The notes under the pieces: model-generated | The model's input: the letters and a program-made list of their open reading frames with translations, nothing else | Told to the model about the DNA's origin: nothing | Database searches by the model: none | Made by a program: the position numbers and the translations under genes | Shown: in pieces, positions 44,731-54,600 of the stretch | How positions within the stretch are numbered: position 1 is the stretch's first letter | How the letters are laid out: each line of letters begins with the position of its first letter | Source of the DNA: Deltaproteobacteria bacterium | Lineage (GTDB): Bacteria > Desulfobacterota > Dissulfuribacteria > Dissulfuribacterales > UBA3076 | NCBI GenBank assembly: GCA_018399745.1 | Contig: JAGYNZ010000015.1 | Location: forward strand, 1 to 57,203 | Length of the DNA: 57,203 bases | Direction of reading: 5' to 3'

Positions 44731-46476
44731 TTATTCTCTGCAGGCCCCGCATCTGTCACATGTTCCGGGGACACAAAAAGCAGTCTGCTGTGCCCTTGAT
44801 GCCCTGCTCCATTCATTCCACAGATATTCTCTGTGCACCCTGTGGTGAACGATCTCCCATGGAAAAGGCATATCCGAATCCCGGGCCCTGCGATATATAT
44901 CGAGTGAAAGACCGGCCTCTTTCATGGCCCGGCTCAATGCTGCTCCCTTGAGCGCCACTGCCTGCAAAACAGGTGCAAGTCTCCTGTCACCTCTGCTCAG
45001 TAATGTCTGAAAGGCGGCCTCACGCACAGAGTCCAGTTGCAGCTTCACATTGGGCAGGCGACGCATACCCCTTTCCAGTATCTGTCTTCTATGTTCAAGT
45101 ACCGATTTCTTTACAGCCCCGGCCCACTGCATCGGAGTCCATGCCTTTGGCACAAAAGTACTGACGGACACGGTTATAGAGCCCAGATGACCCCGTGATT
45201 GACCAATTGGCCTGATGATGCTGCGGATTTTATCGACCAGATCAACAATACCGTAAACGTCTTCGTCGGTCTCAAAAGGCAGACCCAGCATGAAGTAGAG
45301 CTTTAAGTTCGGAATTCCACCTGATACCAGTGTATCCGCCGCCCCCAGTATTACATCTTCATCAAGATTCTTGTTGATAATACGCCTCAGCCTTTGAGAA
45401 CCTGCCTCAGGTGCAATGGTTGCCAGCTTGACATCAGAGGCCTTGAGGAGACGGGCAATGTCCTGAGTGATATCATCCGCCCTGAGAGATGAAAAGGCGA
45501 GCTTCAGTCCTTTGTCCAGGAGTCCCAGGCAAAACTGTTCAATATCCTTGATCCCGAGAAATTCCAGGCCCACCAGCCCTACACGGTCAGTATCCTTACA
45601 TTCTTGAAATGCCTCATTAATACTGTCAACAGACCATAGCCTCGGGGGCCGGCACACAAATCCAGCAGCACAAAATCTGCAACCCCTTCCGCACCCCCTG
45701 GCAAGTTCTATTAAAAACATATTGGAAAAGACAGAATCAGGGCTGATTATAACGGTATGAGGGACCTGAGGGATTACAGATTGGGAGTTCGGAATAAAGA
45801 CGGCTGGAACAACCGGGAAGGGAAAGCCCTGTTTATACTCGCAATACAACAGATCTCCCGAGGCGCTATAGAAAGGCCTGTAAGCCCCTGGTACATAAAC
45901 CCCCGGAATATTGTCCGCCAGCAGTTTTAATCGTTCAATTCTTGAAATGCCATGATCAGTGACTTCCGGTAGACATGAGATAAAGGTCCCTGAAATGGCC
46001 TCAAAATCGCCGAGAAGAAATGCGTCCACAAAGGGGGCTACCGGCTCGGGATTGATCTGGGTTGCAATCCCCCCTGCCAGCACAAGAGGTTCCAGATTAT
46101 GACGATCTTTCGACCTGAGAGACAGACCTGCCGCCTCTATGGCCTTTATCATGTTTTGATAATTGGACTCAAAGCTTACTGAGAAAAGTAGAAGATCAAA
46201 GTCCTTAAGAGGTCTGGAAGACTCCTCGGAGAGCCAGGGTAATTTTGCTGACCCGGTGAACGAGTGAGTTTGTTGATGAGGCAAAAAAAATCTCTCGACC
46301 ACCAGCCGGTCTTCGGCATTAAGCCCGGCATAGACCGACTGCAGGCCGAGATTGGACATGCCTACAGAGTAAGCATCAGGGAAAATCAGGGCAATAGAGG
46401 TATGACCGGCCCACTTCTTCCGAACAGCACCCTTCTCATTCCTCGGAGTCCCTCTCCATCTTTGCGAGGTCTTCAA
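44731..46476 (-). CDS. Uncharacterised radical SAM protein with N-terminal B12-binding-like domain
   Basis: 581 residues. The radical SAM motif CGRGCRFC lies at about residue 265 (ELARGCGRGCRFCAAGFVCR), and the N-terminal 200 residues resemble the B12-binding-like domain of TIGR03960-type proteins (FPDAYSVGMSNLGLQ). A second cysteine cluster ends the protein (CDRCGACRE). The substrate is unknown; members of this group often sit beside TIGR03936 proteins, but none is here. The start is a TTG that overlaps the end of the preceding enzyme gene by 41 bases, so both genes are probably co-transcribed. An ATG further in would remove conserved sequence. Confidence 0.85.
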   Translation of the reverse strand: MKTSQRWRGTPRNEKGAVRKKWAGHTSIALIFPDAYSVGMSNLGLQSVYAGLNAEDRLVVERFFLPHQQTHSFTGSAKLPWLSEESSRPLKDFDLLLFSVSFESNYQNMIKAIEAAGLSLRSKDRHNLEPLVLAGGIATQINPEPVAPFVDAFLLGDFEAISGTFISCLPEVTDHGISRIERLKLLADNIPGVYVPGAYRPFYSASGDLLYCEYKQGFPFPVVPAVFIPNSQSVIPQVPHTVIISPDSVFSNMFLIELARGCGRGCRFCAAGFVCRPPRLWSVDSINEAFQECKDTDRVGLVGLEFLGIKDIEQFCLGLLDKGLKLAFSSLRADDITQDIARLLKASDVKLATIAPEAGSQRLRRIINKNLDEDVILGAADTLVSGGIPNLKLYFMLGLPFETDEDVYGIVDLVDKIRSIIRPIGQSRGHLGSITVSVSTFVPKAWTPMQWAGAVKKSVLEHRRQILERGMRRLPNVKLQLDSVREAAFQTLLSRGDRRLAPVLQAVALKGAALSRAMKEAGLSLDIYRRARDSDMPFPWEIVHHRVHREYLWNEWSRASRAQQTAFCVPGTCDRCGACRE

Positions 46477-48265
46477 ATCGCAGATCTATCCCCAGGATAC
46501 CGATAATCTCATAGTCGTCATTGCGGATTGGGCCGGACACTGTAATACAGAGAGCACCGGTGATCCTGGACGTATAAAAATCACTGACATGGATCTTGCC
46601 ATCCTTTATAGGTTCAATAAACCAGGGACGCGAGGAAAAATCGCTATCCAGCTGGAAGTTTGCATATTTAGCCCTGTCTTCTAAATGGGTAAAGTTCTGG
46701 GTAATCTTGTGTCCGTCTGCATTCACCACGTAAAGGAACTGAATAAAAGGATTGTCATTAAGGATTCGGATAAAAACGGGCTTTGCAATTTCTGAATCCA
46801 TTGATTGTATCTCTTTACGATCTATCAAGTCCTCCACCAGGTGGAAGGCGAGTTCGTGCGCCCTTTTCTTAAGCTTGTCGAACTCGGAGATGAAGAGTTC
46901 AGGCAGGTGCCTTCTGGCAAGGACATGCATCTCTTCATTTGACATGGAGGTAACCCTGCCATCCTCATACTCTTTCATAATATGCTTATATATCCGTACA
47001 ATCCCTGGATGACGTTTATCAATCATTTGTGAACTATCCAGTTCCCTGTGTGCATTTATCCAGTGTGCGATACCTGCCGTACCTGATTTGTCGGAGATAA
47101 TGACGGTTACCGGCCTGCCCAGTATCTTGCCGGTATCGAATATATTATAAATTTCCTCATTCTTGAGCAGACCATCTGCATGTATGCCGGCGCTGGTGGC
47201 ATTGAAATTCTCACCGACCAGAGGATAGTTCTTGGGAATGTGTACCCCGAGCTCTCTCTCAAAGTACCTGCCCATCTCTGTAATGGCCTTTGTATCTATA
47301 CCGTCATCCGTCCCTCTGAGGGCAATGCGCTCTATTAATATCGCCTCTATGGGAGTATTGCCCGTACGCTCGCCGAAACCAAGCAGAGTGCCATTTATGG
47401 CATCACACCCATAAAGCCATGCCGTGGTGGCGTTGATCACCGTCTTATGAAAGTCGTTATGGCCGTGCCACTCAAGGAGTTCTCCCGGCACCCCGGCGTC
47501 ATCTATCATGGCCCTAACCAGTTTCGGAACACCCCTTGGAAGTGCCGCACCTGGATACGTGACTCCGTAGCCGAGGGTATCGCACAACCTGATCTTAATA
47601 TCTATTTCACTATCTGCTCTCAACTTCATAAGTTCTATTGCAAATGGCACACAAAAGCCGTATATGTCTGCCCGGGTGATATCCTCAAAATGGCAACGGG
47701 GAACTATTCCCAAGTCCAGGGCCTCCTTGACTATGGCCAGATAAGCCTCCATGGCCTGGGCCCTGGTCTTTTTAAGCTTAAGATATATATGATAATCAGA
47801 GGCAGAGGTCAGGATGCCCGTCTCCCCCAGGCCCATTTCCTTTACGAGCTTCAGGTCTTCGACCTTTGCCCTTATCCAGCCTGTAATCTGTGGAAACTCA
47901 TATCCTTTTTCCCTGCATTTTTCTATTGCTTCCTTGTCCTTGGAAGTATAAAGAAAAAACTCAGACTGACGGATTATCCCCTTTGGGCCTGACATACGGT
48001 TCAATAAATCGAAAATTTCGCTGATCTGTTTCACGCTGTACGGGGGCCTTGCCTGCTGGCCATCCCTGAAGGTGGTATCAGTTATGAGCATATGCGGACA
48101 TGGAGAAGGCATCATATGTTTGTGATCAAAATCAATGAGGCATACCCTATCATAAGGATATATATCTCTCATAAGATCGGCATGAGGGTTGTCCTGGAGA
48201 CTGTAATTCCAGTATTTACCGCCTTGACGATCCATTAATCCTCGCCCTGGATTCCACTTTGCCAT
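46436..48265 (-). CDS. Isopropylmalate/Re-citrate synthase-like HMGL enzyme fused to a C-terminal Cache-like domain
   Basis: 609 residues. Residues ~50-460 form an aldolase-type HMGL barrel (ITDTTFRDGQQARPPYSVKQ, CHFEDITRADIYGF, RLCDTLGYG, EWHGHNDFHKTVINATTAW) like the enzymes annotated as 2-isopropylmalate synthase that include Re-citrate synthase. Residues ~490-605 are unlike any leucine-regulatory domain of IPMS: FLYVVNADGHKITQN, DFSSRPWFIEP, ITVSGPI and IIGILGIDLRFEDL match the PDC/Cache sensor fold usually found outside the membrane in receptors. No membrane segment is present, so here it must be cytosolic. AAGGAG precedes the start. Reaction inferred from the family. Confidence 0.85.
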   Translation of the reverse strand: MAKWNPGRGLMDRQGGKYWNYSLQDNPHADLMRDIYPYDRVCLIDFDHKHMMPSPCPHMLITDTTFRDGQQARPPYSVKQISEIFDLLNRMSGPKGIIRQSEFFLYTSKDKEAIEKCREKGYEFPQITGWIRAKVEDLKLVKEMGLGETGILTSASDYHIYLKLKKTRAQAMEAYLAIVKEALDLGIVPRCHFEDITRADIYGFCVPFAIELMKLRADSEIDIKIRLCDTLGYGVTYPGAALPRGVPKLVRAMIDDAGVPGELLEWHGHNDFHKTVINATTAWLYGCDAINGTLLGFGERTGNTPIEAILIERIALRGTDDGIDTKAITEMGRYFERELGVHIPKNYPLVGENFNATSAGIHADGLLKNEEIYNIFDTGKILGRPVTVIISDKSGTAGIAHWINAHRELDSSQMIDKRHPGIVRIYKHIMKEYEDGRVTSMSNEEMHVLARRHLPELFISEFDKLKKRAHELAFHLVEDLIDRKEIQSMDSEIAKPVFIRILNDNPFIQFLYVVNADGHKITQNFTHLEDRAKYANFQLDSDFSSRPWFIEPIKDGKIHVSDFYTSRITGALCITVSGPIRNDDYEIIGILGIDLRFEDLAKMERDSEE

Positions 48266-48448
48266 AAGAACTCCTTATTTAATAACAATTATGAATTATA
48301 TATTTTAACTATTGAATTAAAGGTATTATTCTATTTTTTTAAATATCAATTCCGAGTCTGAGTAAACAAAAAACGGCGTTTCCGCAGCCCATCTTATTGA
48401 TATGTTGGCTGTGCAGAAGGCGCACCCCAAGCTAACGGGCACCATAAC

Positions 48449-50242
48449 CTATTTGGGCACTTTTTTCCAGTCGGGTTTTAGATAAAGCTCAGCCAGCTGG
48501 GCCATACTCACATTTGCAGGTGCATGGGTCAATAGACACTGGGCCTTATGGGTCTTTGGAAAGGCCATGACATCCCTTATGGTATCTTTTCCTGCCATAA
48601 GCATTACCAGGCGGTCCAGGCCGAAAGCAATGCCTCCGTGAGGCGGTGCTCCATATTCCAGGGCCTCTAAAAGAAAGCCGAATTTGTCCCTGGCCTCGTC
48701 TTCAGAGATGGACAAGGCCGTGAAGACGGCCTCCTGAACAGGGGCCTGATGGATACGAATACTGCCTCCTCCTATCTCAACTCCATTAAGGACCAAGTCA
48801 TAGGCCCTGGATCTGACATTCGCAGGCTCACTGGATAACATTTCCAAATCTTCGTTCATGGGTGCGGTAAATGGATGGTGCAGAGATACAAACCTTTCTT
48901 CATTTTCGTCGTATTCCATGAGAGGAAACTCGGTAATCCATATAAAACCAAACTCTCCCTTAGAAACGAGATTACGGCGTCTGGCAAGCTCCATCCTGAG
49001 TTCTCCCAACACCCTGCATACCGCGCTCTTCCGGTCCGCCCCGAAGAACAGTATATCTCCCGGAGCCGCATCCAGCCGCTGTCTTATTGCTGTTTTTTCT
49101 TCCTCAGAGAAAAATTTCGCCACAGGTGACTGCCATGATCCGTCTTCCTTTATTTTTATCCAGGCAAGTCCCTTGGCCCCGAGGCCTATTGCAAATCCAG
49201 TAAGATCATCAAGGTCCTTTCTGGAAAGATCACCCATGCCTTTTGCGTTTATGGCCTTTACCTTACCACCGGCGGAAACTACTTTCTGAAATACCTTAAG
49301 TCCGCATACAGCAGCGATGTCCGATATATCACGAAGCTCAAGGCCAAAGCGCGTATCCGGACGATCAGTACCGAAACGATCCATTGCCTCCTGAAAGGTC
49401 AGTTTTTTGAACGGTGTCCTGATCTCCTTGCCCAGCGTCTCTTTAAACAATAAACGCATCAGCCCCTCTATCAAATCGATAATGTCATCTTCATCAATAA
49501 ATGACATCTCCATATCGAGCTGCGTAAACTCAGGCTGACGATCCGCCCTGAGATCCTCATCCCTGAAGCACTTGACTATCTGGTAATATCGCTCAAGACC
49601 CGAGACCATAAGGATCTGCTTGTAGAGCTGGGGGGACTGTGGCAGGGCATAGAAGCACCCCGGACTGACCCTGCTGGGTACAAGATAATCCCTGGCGCCT
49701 TCAGGGGTGCTCCTGGTAAGAACAGGGGTCTCTATCTCAAGAAAGTCCCTGCTGTTCAAATAGGACCTCATGGTCTGACAAACCCTGTGCCGCATAATTA
49801 TGCCCTCAACCATGTGCGGTCTTCTAAGATCCAGATAGCGATATTTCATTCTCAGGTTTTCAGATATTTCTCCTTCCTCATCAAGGGAAAAGGCAGGGGT
49901 CTTTGAGGTGTTTAAAATGCGGAGATCACGGCATGCGACTTCAACCATTCCAGTCTTAATCTTTGGATTCTCCATGCCCTCTGGTCTCCTGCGAACTATG
50001 CCTTTTACTGCAATAACATACTCACTTCTGAGACTGTGGGCCTTTTGATGTGATTCATCGTGTACTTCAGGCGCAAATACCACCTGGGTGATCCCTTTGC
50101 GATCACGGAGGTCTATAAAAATAAGCCCCCCATGATCCCTCCGTCTGAGAACCCATCCCATCAAAACCACTTCCTGGTTGAGCGACGTCTCCGTAAGACT
50201 GTAACAATCATGGGTGCGCTTCAGCCCATCCATCAGATCCAT
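48449..50242 (-). CDS. aspS: Aspartate-tRNA ligase
   Basis: 597 residues, the bacterial-type length. The N-terminal anticodon-binding OB-fold (GWVLRRRDHGGLIFIDLRDR) is followed by the class II core (FLEIETPVLTRSTPEGARDY, SPQLYKQILMVSGLERYYQI, CFRDEDLRADRQPEFTQLDM), the GAD insertion domain, and motif 3 (GIAFGLDRLVMLMA). It charges tRNA-Asp, and in some bacteria that lack asparaginyl-tRNA synthetase also tRNA-Asn. GAGGTGA lies ahead of the ATG. It lies 45 bases after hisS on the same strand. Confidence 0.98.
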   Translation of the reverse strand: MDLMDGLKRTHDCYSLTETSLNQEVVLMGWVLRRRDHGGLIFIDLRDRKGITQVVFAPEVHDESHQKAHSLRSEYVIAVKGIVRRRPEGMENPKIKTGMVEVACRDLRILNTSKTPAFSLDEEGEISENLRMKYRYLDLRRPHMVEGIIMRHRVCQTMRSYLNSRDFLEIETPVLTRSTPEGARDYLVPSRVSPGCFYALPQSPQLYKQILMVSGLERYYQIVKCFRDEDLRADRQPEFTQLDMEMSFIDEDDIIDLIEGLMRLLFKETLGKEIRTPFKKLTFQEAMDRFGTDRPDTRFGLELRDISDIAAVCGLKVFQKVVSAGGKVKAINAKGMGDLSRKDLDDLTGFAIGLGAKGLAWIKIKEDGSWQSPVAKFFSEEEKTAIRQRLDAAPGDILFFGADRKSAVCRVLGELRMELARRRNLVSKGEFGFIWITEFPLMEYDENEERFVSLHHPFTAPMNEDLEMLSSEPANVRSRAYDLVLNGVEIGGGSIRIHQAPVQEAVFTALSISEDEARDKFGFLLEALEYGAPPHGGIAFGLDRLVMLMAGKDTIRDVMAFPKTHKAQCLLTHAPANVSMAQLAELYLKPDWKKVPK

Positions 50243-50287
50243 TCAATTCACCTCATCTTCAAATATAAATGTTAAACAATCCATAAT

Positions 50288-51544
50288 CTATCTGACCAGG
50301 CTATTCACTGCTGAAATTACATCATCAGCACTTATCTCGTGCTGATCACGATTAATCATATTTCTGAGCACCACTTGTTTTTTATGCAGCTCTTCGTCTC
50401 CCAGTATGAGAACAAAAGAGGCCCCTGCCCTTCCTGCCTGCTTCATCTGGGCCTTAAGTCCCCTGTCCTCATATGACATCTGAACAGTCAGTCCCTGACG
50501 GCGCCAATGTCTTATCCAGGGCAGGACCTTCTCTCTGGCCTTGTTACCCAGAGCCGCTATAAACAGATCAATAGATGATTCTTTCTTGTCCTTTTCAAGG
50601 AGCAGCAACAAACGGTCAATTCCAATGGCCATGCCGACTCCGGGAAGATCAGGTCCCCCCAGGGCCTTTAAAAGCCCGTCATATCTGCCTCCAGCAGCCA
50701 CTGTACTCTGGGCACCCAGATCAGAGGAGACTATTTCAAAGGTGGTCATCGCATAGTAATCAAGTCCCCTTACCAGATACGGATTAATGACAAACGGTAT
50801 CTCTAAGACCTTGAGAAAAGACAAGACCTTTTCCAGGTGGTCCACGCAATCAGTACAGAGATATTCCCTGTTAAGGGGTGCATTGCGCATTATTTTTCTG
50901 CAGGCCTCGTTCTTACAGTCAAAGACCCTCAGGGGATTGATCTTACTCCTCCTTTGGCAGTCAGAACACAGGTCCTGGAATATTCCTTCAAGATATTGCT
51001 TCAGATCATTCCTGTATATGGACCGACATGCAGGGCAACCAAGGGAATTGATCTCCAGACTCAGTCCCCTGAGCCCGAGATGCTCCAGGATATCCCATGC
51101 CATCCAGATGACTTCCACATCTGAAAGAGGGGCCTTTGTCCCCATTACTTCAACGTTTATCTGATGAAACTGACGAAGCCTGCCCTTCTGGGGACGTTCA
51201 TGCCTGAACATGGGCCCCATTGTGAACAGTTTCAGCACAGGAGACTGAGTAAGAAGCCTGTGCTCGCTGACAGCTCTGACAAGGCCGGCAGTTGCCTCAG
51301 GTCTGAGAGTCAGGGAATCACCGCTCCTGTCTGTGAATGTGTACATCTCTTTTTCGACAATATCAGTAAATTCACCGATACTGCGAGTAAAAATCTCTGT
51401 CTTCTCCAGCACGGGAATCCGGATCTCATTCAGGCCGAAGCTCTTAAAAACACTACGGGCAATGGACTCAACTCGATGCCAGAGCTCGATCTCATCAGGC
51501 AATACGTCCTTAAATCCACGGACAGCTCTTATAGGCACTTTCAT
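50288..51544 (-). CDS. hisS: Histidine-tRNA ligase
   Basis: 418 residues. The class II core is complete: RGFKDVLPDEI at the start, LRPEATAGLVRAV, GPMFRHERPQKGRLRQFHQI, and the histidine-specific loop LVRGLDYYAMTTFEI. The C-terminal anticodon-binding domain follows GVGMAIGIDRLLLLL. A CxxC-x-n-CxxxC zinc-like cluster (CPACRS, CSDCQRR, CKNEACRK, CTDC) is in the insertion domain. AAGGAG precedes the start. hisS and aspS form a pair, as in many bacteria. Confidence 0.98.
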   Translation of the reverse strand: MKVPIRAVRGFKDVLPDEIELWHRVESIARSVFKSFGLNEIRIPVLEKTEIFTRSIGEFTDIVEKEMYTFTDRSGDSLTLRPEATAGLVRAVSEHRLLTQSPVLKLFTMGPMFRHERPQKGRLRQFHQINVEVMGTKAPLSDVEVIWMAWDILEHLGLRGLSLEINSLGCPACRSIYRNDLKQYLEGIFQDLCSDCQRRSKINPLRVFDCKNEACRKIMRNAPLNREYLCTDCVDHLEKVLSFLKVLEIPFVINPYLVRGLDYYAMTTFEIVSSDLGAQSTVAAGGRYDGLLKALGGPDLPGVGMAIGIDRLLLLLEKDKKESSIDLFIAALGNKAREKVLPWIRHWRRQGLTVQMSYEDRGLKAQMKQAGRAGASFVLILGDEELHKKQVVLRNMINRDQHEISADDVISAVNSLVR

Positions 51545-52034
51545 CAGCTCCTTTTCCGGGGTTTCATATGTTCAAATGTTCAAAATTCAGAGTTCAGTAA
51601 ATTTTGACACCAGTCTCTTAATCGACAATGTGAAGCAGTTCAAGGTACTCAACCGCAATAATTTGCCGTCATGCCTATAAAAAGTCCCGTTATAACTCAG
51701 ATTGTGCGCCACACCAAAAGGAAAACATATAATGAAGGCACAAAAGAAAAATAAGCAGGGGATATTTTATCCACTCCCGCAACCCATGGTCCCTATAATT
51801 CGTTGTTTCCGTGATTTCGTCACTGGCGGGTTGAAATCCGTGCCCAAAAATGATATATTAATTTGGTTTTATAACCAATCCCATTTAGCAGACTGGAAGC
51901 CCTGATAATTTTTAAGGGCATACGATCACCTATCATCTGTCAATAGCCATCCTGTTTTAGCTTTTTAAATTGACGGGTAGCAAAATCTGTTCTGAAGTCG
52001 TCACGGCTGAAGACATTCCAGGGGGGTATGCACT
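51545..52034. other. Intergenic region between hisS and the kamA-family gene
   Basis: 490 bases between divergently transcribed genes. A 57-codon frame at 51732-51905 begins with ATG after a weak AAGG but has no recognisable domain; it could be a small gene but I would not call it. GGGGGG lies just before the kamA-family start. No other feature is clear. Confidence 0.35.
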
Positions 52035-53399
52035 ATGTATTCCGTTCCGCTTTTCAAACAAATTGCCCGGCCCTATTCTGCCTCGAACAGACAGCCTTTG
52101 TATGTTCGTTTTTTCACTGCGCGTCAACTCGATCAGATACCTCAAATTATTAAATTGCCTCAGGACATTCGTTTTGCAATGCAGGTGGTGGCCAGAGTAC
52201 TTCCGTTCCGAGTCAATCAGTATGTGATTGAAAACCTGATAGACTGGGATAATGTCCCGAATGATCCGATTTTCAAGCTCACTTTTCCACAGCCCGACAT
52301 GCTCACACAGGAACACTTTGATCGCATAGCAAGCCTAATCTGCAAAGGTTCGGACGACAAGCAAATACGGACAGCGGCCAATGAAATACGCGCAGAACTC
52401 AATCCCCATCCAGCAGGTCAGCAGATCCTGAATGTCCCTGTCATGGATGACCGACCTCTCAAGGGTATGCAACACAAGTACCGGGAAACCGTATTGTTTT
52501 TTCCCCGCCGGGGACAGACCTGCCATACCTATTGTACCTTCTGTTTTCGCTGGGCCCAGTTCATCGGGATTGACGAGCTGCGTTTTTCCGCCAGCAAGAC
52601 CGACGACCTGCACAGATACCTGGCCGGGCACAAGGATGTTACCGACCTTCTGCTCACCGGTGGCGACCCCATGGTTATGAAAACCAGCCTGCTCAAGAAG
52701 TATATAAAACCATTATTGCTGCCTGAGTTCGAGCACATACAAAATATCCGTATAGGGACCAAGTCCCTGACCTACTGGCCGTATCGCTATGTGAGTGACA
52801 GCGATGCCGACGAACTTTTAAGACTGATGGAGTGCATGGTAAAAGGCGGCAAACACGTGGCCGTCATGGCCCATTACAACCATTGGCAGGAGATGGAAAC
52901 GCCTGTCGCCCGAAAGGCCATTCGGCGGATACGCGATACCGGAGCCGTAATACGCAGTCAGAGTCCGATAGTAAAACACATAAACGATGACCCTGAAATC
53001 TGGGCACGCATGTGGCGTACGCAGGTAAGACTAGGAATTATACCTTACTATATGTTCATAGCACGCAATACCGGTGCCTGTCACTACTTTGAGTTGCCAA
53101 TAGCGCAGGCCTATGAGATATATCATAATGCCATTCTGAATGTATCCGGATTGGCACGTACGGTGCGCGGACCATCAATGAGCGCCTTTCCGGGCAAGAT
53201 AGAGGTCCAGGGTATTGCGGAAACAGATAACGAGAAGGTGTTTGTCCTCCGTTTCATCCAGGGCCGCAATCTGGACTGGGTACAGCGTCCTTTCTTTGCG
53301 CGTTTTGATCCTGAAGCCACCTGGCTGACTCAACTCCGTCCGGCGTTCGGCGCTGAGAAATTCTTTTACGAAGATGAATTTGAAGGCTTAGACTATTAG
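52035..53399 (+). CDS. KamA-family radical SAM protein (lysine 2,3-aminomutase-like)
   Basis: 454 residues. The radical SAM cysteines C163, C167 and C170 (TCHTYCTFCFRW) and the following LLTGGDPMVMKTSLLKKYIK match the KamA family. The C-terminal part keeps the pattern of cofactor-binding barrel residues (MAHYNHWQEMETPVARKAIR). KamA enzymes move an amino group between carbon 2 and 3 of lysine or glutamate using pyridoxal phosphate. The substrate here is unknown. GGGGGG lies eight bases before ATG. The stop codon is inside the apparent start region of the LarA-like gene, so the two are probably coupled. Confidence 0.85.
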   Translation: MYSVPLFKQIARPYSASNRQPLYVRFFTARQLDQIPQIIKLPQDIRFAMQVVARVLPFRVNQYVIENLIDWDNVPNDPIFKLTFPQPDMLTQEHFDRIASLICKGSDDKQIRTAANEIRAELNPHPAGQQILNVPVMDDRPLKGMQHKYRETVLFFPRRGQTCHTYCTFCFRWAQFIGIDELRFSASKTDDLHRYLAGHKDVTDLLLTGGDPMVMKTSLLKKYIKPLLLPEFEHIQNIRIGTKSLTYWPYRYVSDSDADELLRLMECMVKGGKHVAVMAHYNHWQEMETPVARKAIRRIRDTGAVIRSQSPIVKHINDDPEIWARMWRTQVRLGIIPYYMFIARNTGACHYFELPIAQAYEIYHNAILNVSGLARTVRGPSMSAFPGKIEVQGIAETDNEKVFVLRFIQGRNLDWVQRPFFARFDPEATWLTQLRPAFGAEKFFYEDEFEGLDY

Positions 53400-53478
53400 C
53401 CAAAAAGATCATATCATAACCCTGCGGCCCCAGCTGGACCTTTTTGGTCCTGTTGACGAGTCACTGCTTGAAAGGGCA

Positions 53479-54582
53479 GTGGGCAATGCACTGGAGTGCA
53501 TTGAAAATCCCCAGGCCCTTACCGCAGTAGTCAACGATCCCCAGCGTCATACCGACAGTACCAGGGTACTTAAGGTTCTCAGCCATTCAGTTGATTCGAA
53601 ACATATCAGGGTCCTGATAGCAACAGGTACCCACTGCTTTACCGAAGAAAAAATGAGCGATTTTGAGCTTCAACTGATTCATGATTTACCCATTGAGGAA
53701 ATCCAGTGGCACCACAGCCAGGACAATGAAATGGCACCCGTTGGGCACAATGGCTGGAAGGCTCACCCGTGGCTTGTCGGAGACAGACCCGTATTGGGAA
53801 TCGGGAGCGTGGAGCCGCATTACTTTGCCGGATTCACGGGCGTACACAAGACTCTCACCATCGGTTGCGCCTCCTATACAGATGTTGAATCGAATCATGC
53901 CCTTGCCCTGCTCCCCGGCTCCAGACCCCGCTGTCTGGCCGGTAACCCGGTATTTGAAGGAATTTCGCAAATGCTGTCGGACCTGGCTGCTATGCAGTGC
54001 ATTTCAGGCGTAAATCTCGTCCAGGTAGGCAATACGATCATCGCGGCCGCTGGAGGTACGCCGTTATCCGTACTTAACGCCGTTGTGCCCACTGCCCAAA
54101 GCGTTTTTGTGCAGGAAGTTGCCGTGCCTGCCGATGCGATTATACTGGAGACCTTCGGCCCGCTCGGACAGAGCTTTTACCAGGCCGACAAGGCCATAAT
54201 GAACAACCAGTGGGCTGTCCGGAACCGTGGGGTAATTGTACTGTCGGCCCCCTGTGAGAACGGTATTGGACAGGATCACTTTGTAAGGCTGCTCGAACAG
54301 GCACCCACCGCCGCGGCCGCCAGGGATATAGTCAGCCGTCGAGGTTACAGACTGGGAGATCACAAGGCCCTGGGGATACGGGAGCTTACCGATCCTGACT
54401 GCCGGGCGGTAAAGGTGTTTGCAGTAAGCCAGGGCCTCACAGAGGCCGATACGGTGGCACTGGGTATAACCAGGGCCATAAGTGTGGATCAGGCCCTTGC
54501 GGTTGCGAAAATCGATCCCGCACATCATCTGGTATATCGAATCCTGGACGCAGCTAATCTTTGCGTGCTTCCAAAAGACTGA
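53479..54582 (+). CDS. LarA-like protein (nickel-pincer lactate racemase family)
   Basis: 367 residues from the first canonical start, GTG. LarA racemases use a nickel-pincer cofactor. Family positions are seen: VLIATGTHCFTEEKM (first loop), SVEPHYFAGFTGVHKTLTIG (histidine and lysine of the active site) and the histidine in VESNHALALL. The frame continues upstream without a stop to 53392 and the extra residues look homologous (ITLRPQLDLFGPVDESLLER), but no ATG, GTG or TTG is there. ATT at 53395 overlaps the kamA-family stop (ATTAG) with GAAGG eight bases ahead, so it may be the true start. The actual substrate may not be lactate. Confidence 0.8.
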   Translation: MGNALECIENPQALTAVVNDPQRHTDSTRVLKVLSHSVDSKHIRVLIATGTHCFTEEKMSDFELQLIHDLPIEEIQWHHSQDNEMAPVGHNGWKAHPWLVGDRPVLGIGSVEPHYFAGFTGVHKTLTIGCASYTDVESNHALALLPGSRPRCLAGNPVFEGISQMLSDLAAMQCISGVNLVQVGNTIIAAAGGTPLSVLNAVVPTAQSVFVQEVAVPADAIILETFGPLGQSFYQADKAIMNNQWAVRNRGVIVLSAPCENGIGQDHFVRLLEQAPTAAAARDIVSRRGYRLGDHKALGIRELTDPDCRAVKVFAVSQGLTEADTVALGITRAISVDQALAVAKIDPAHHLVYRILDAANLCVLPKD

Positions 54583-54600
54583 TTCAAGTCGCTTACAAGA

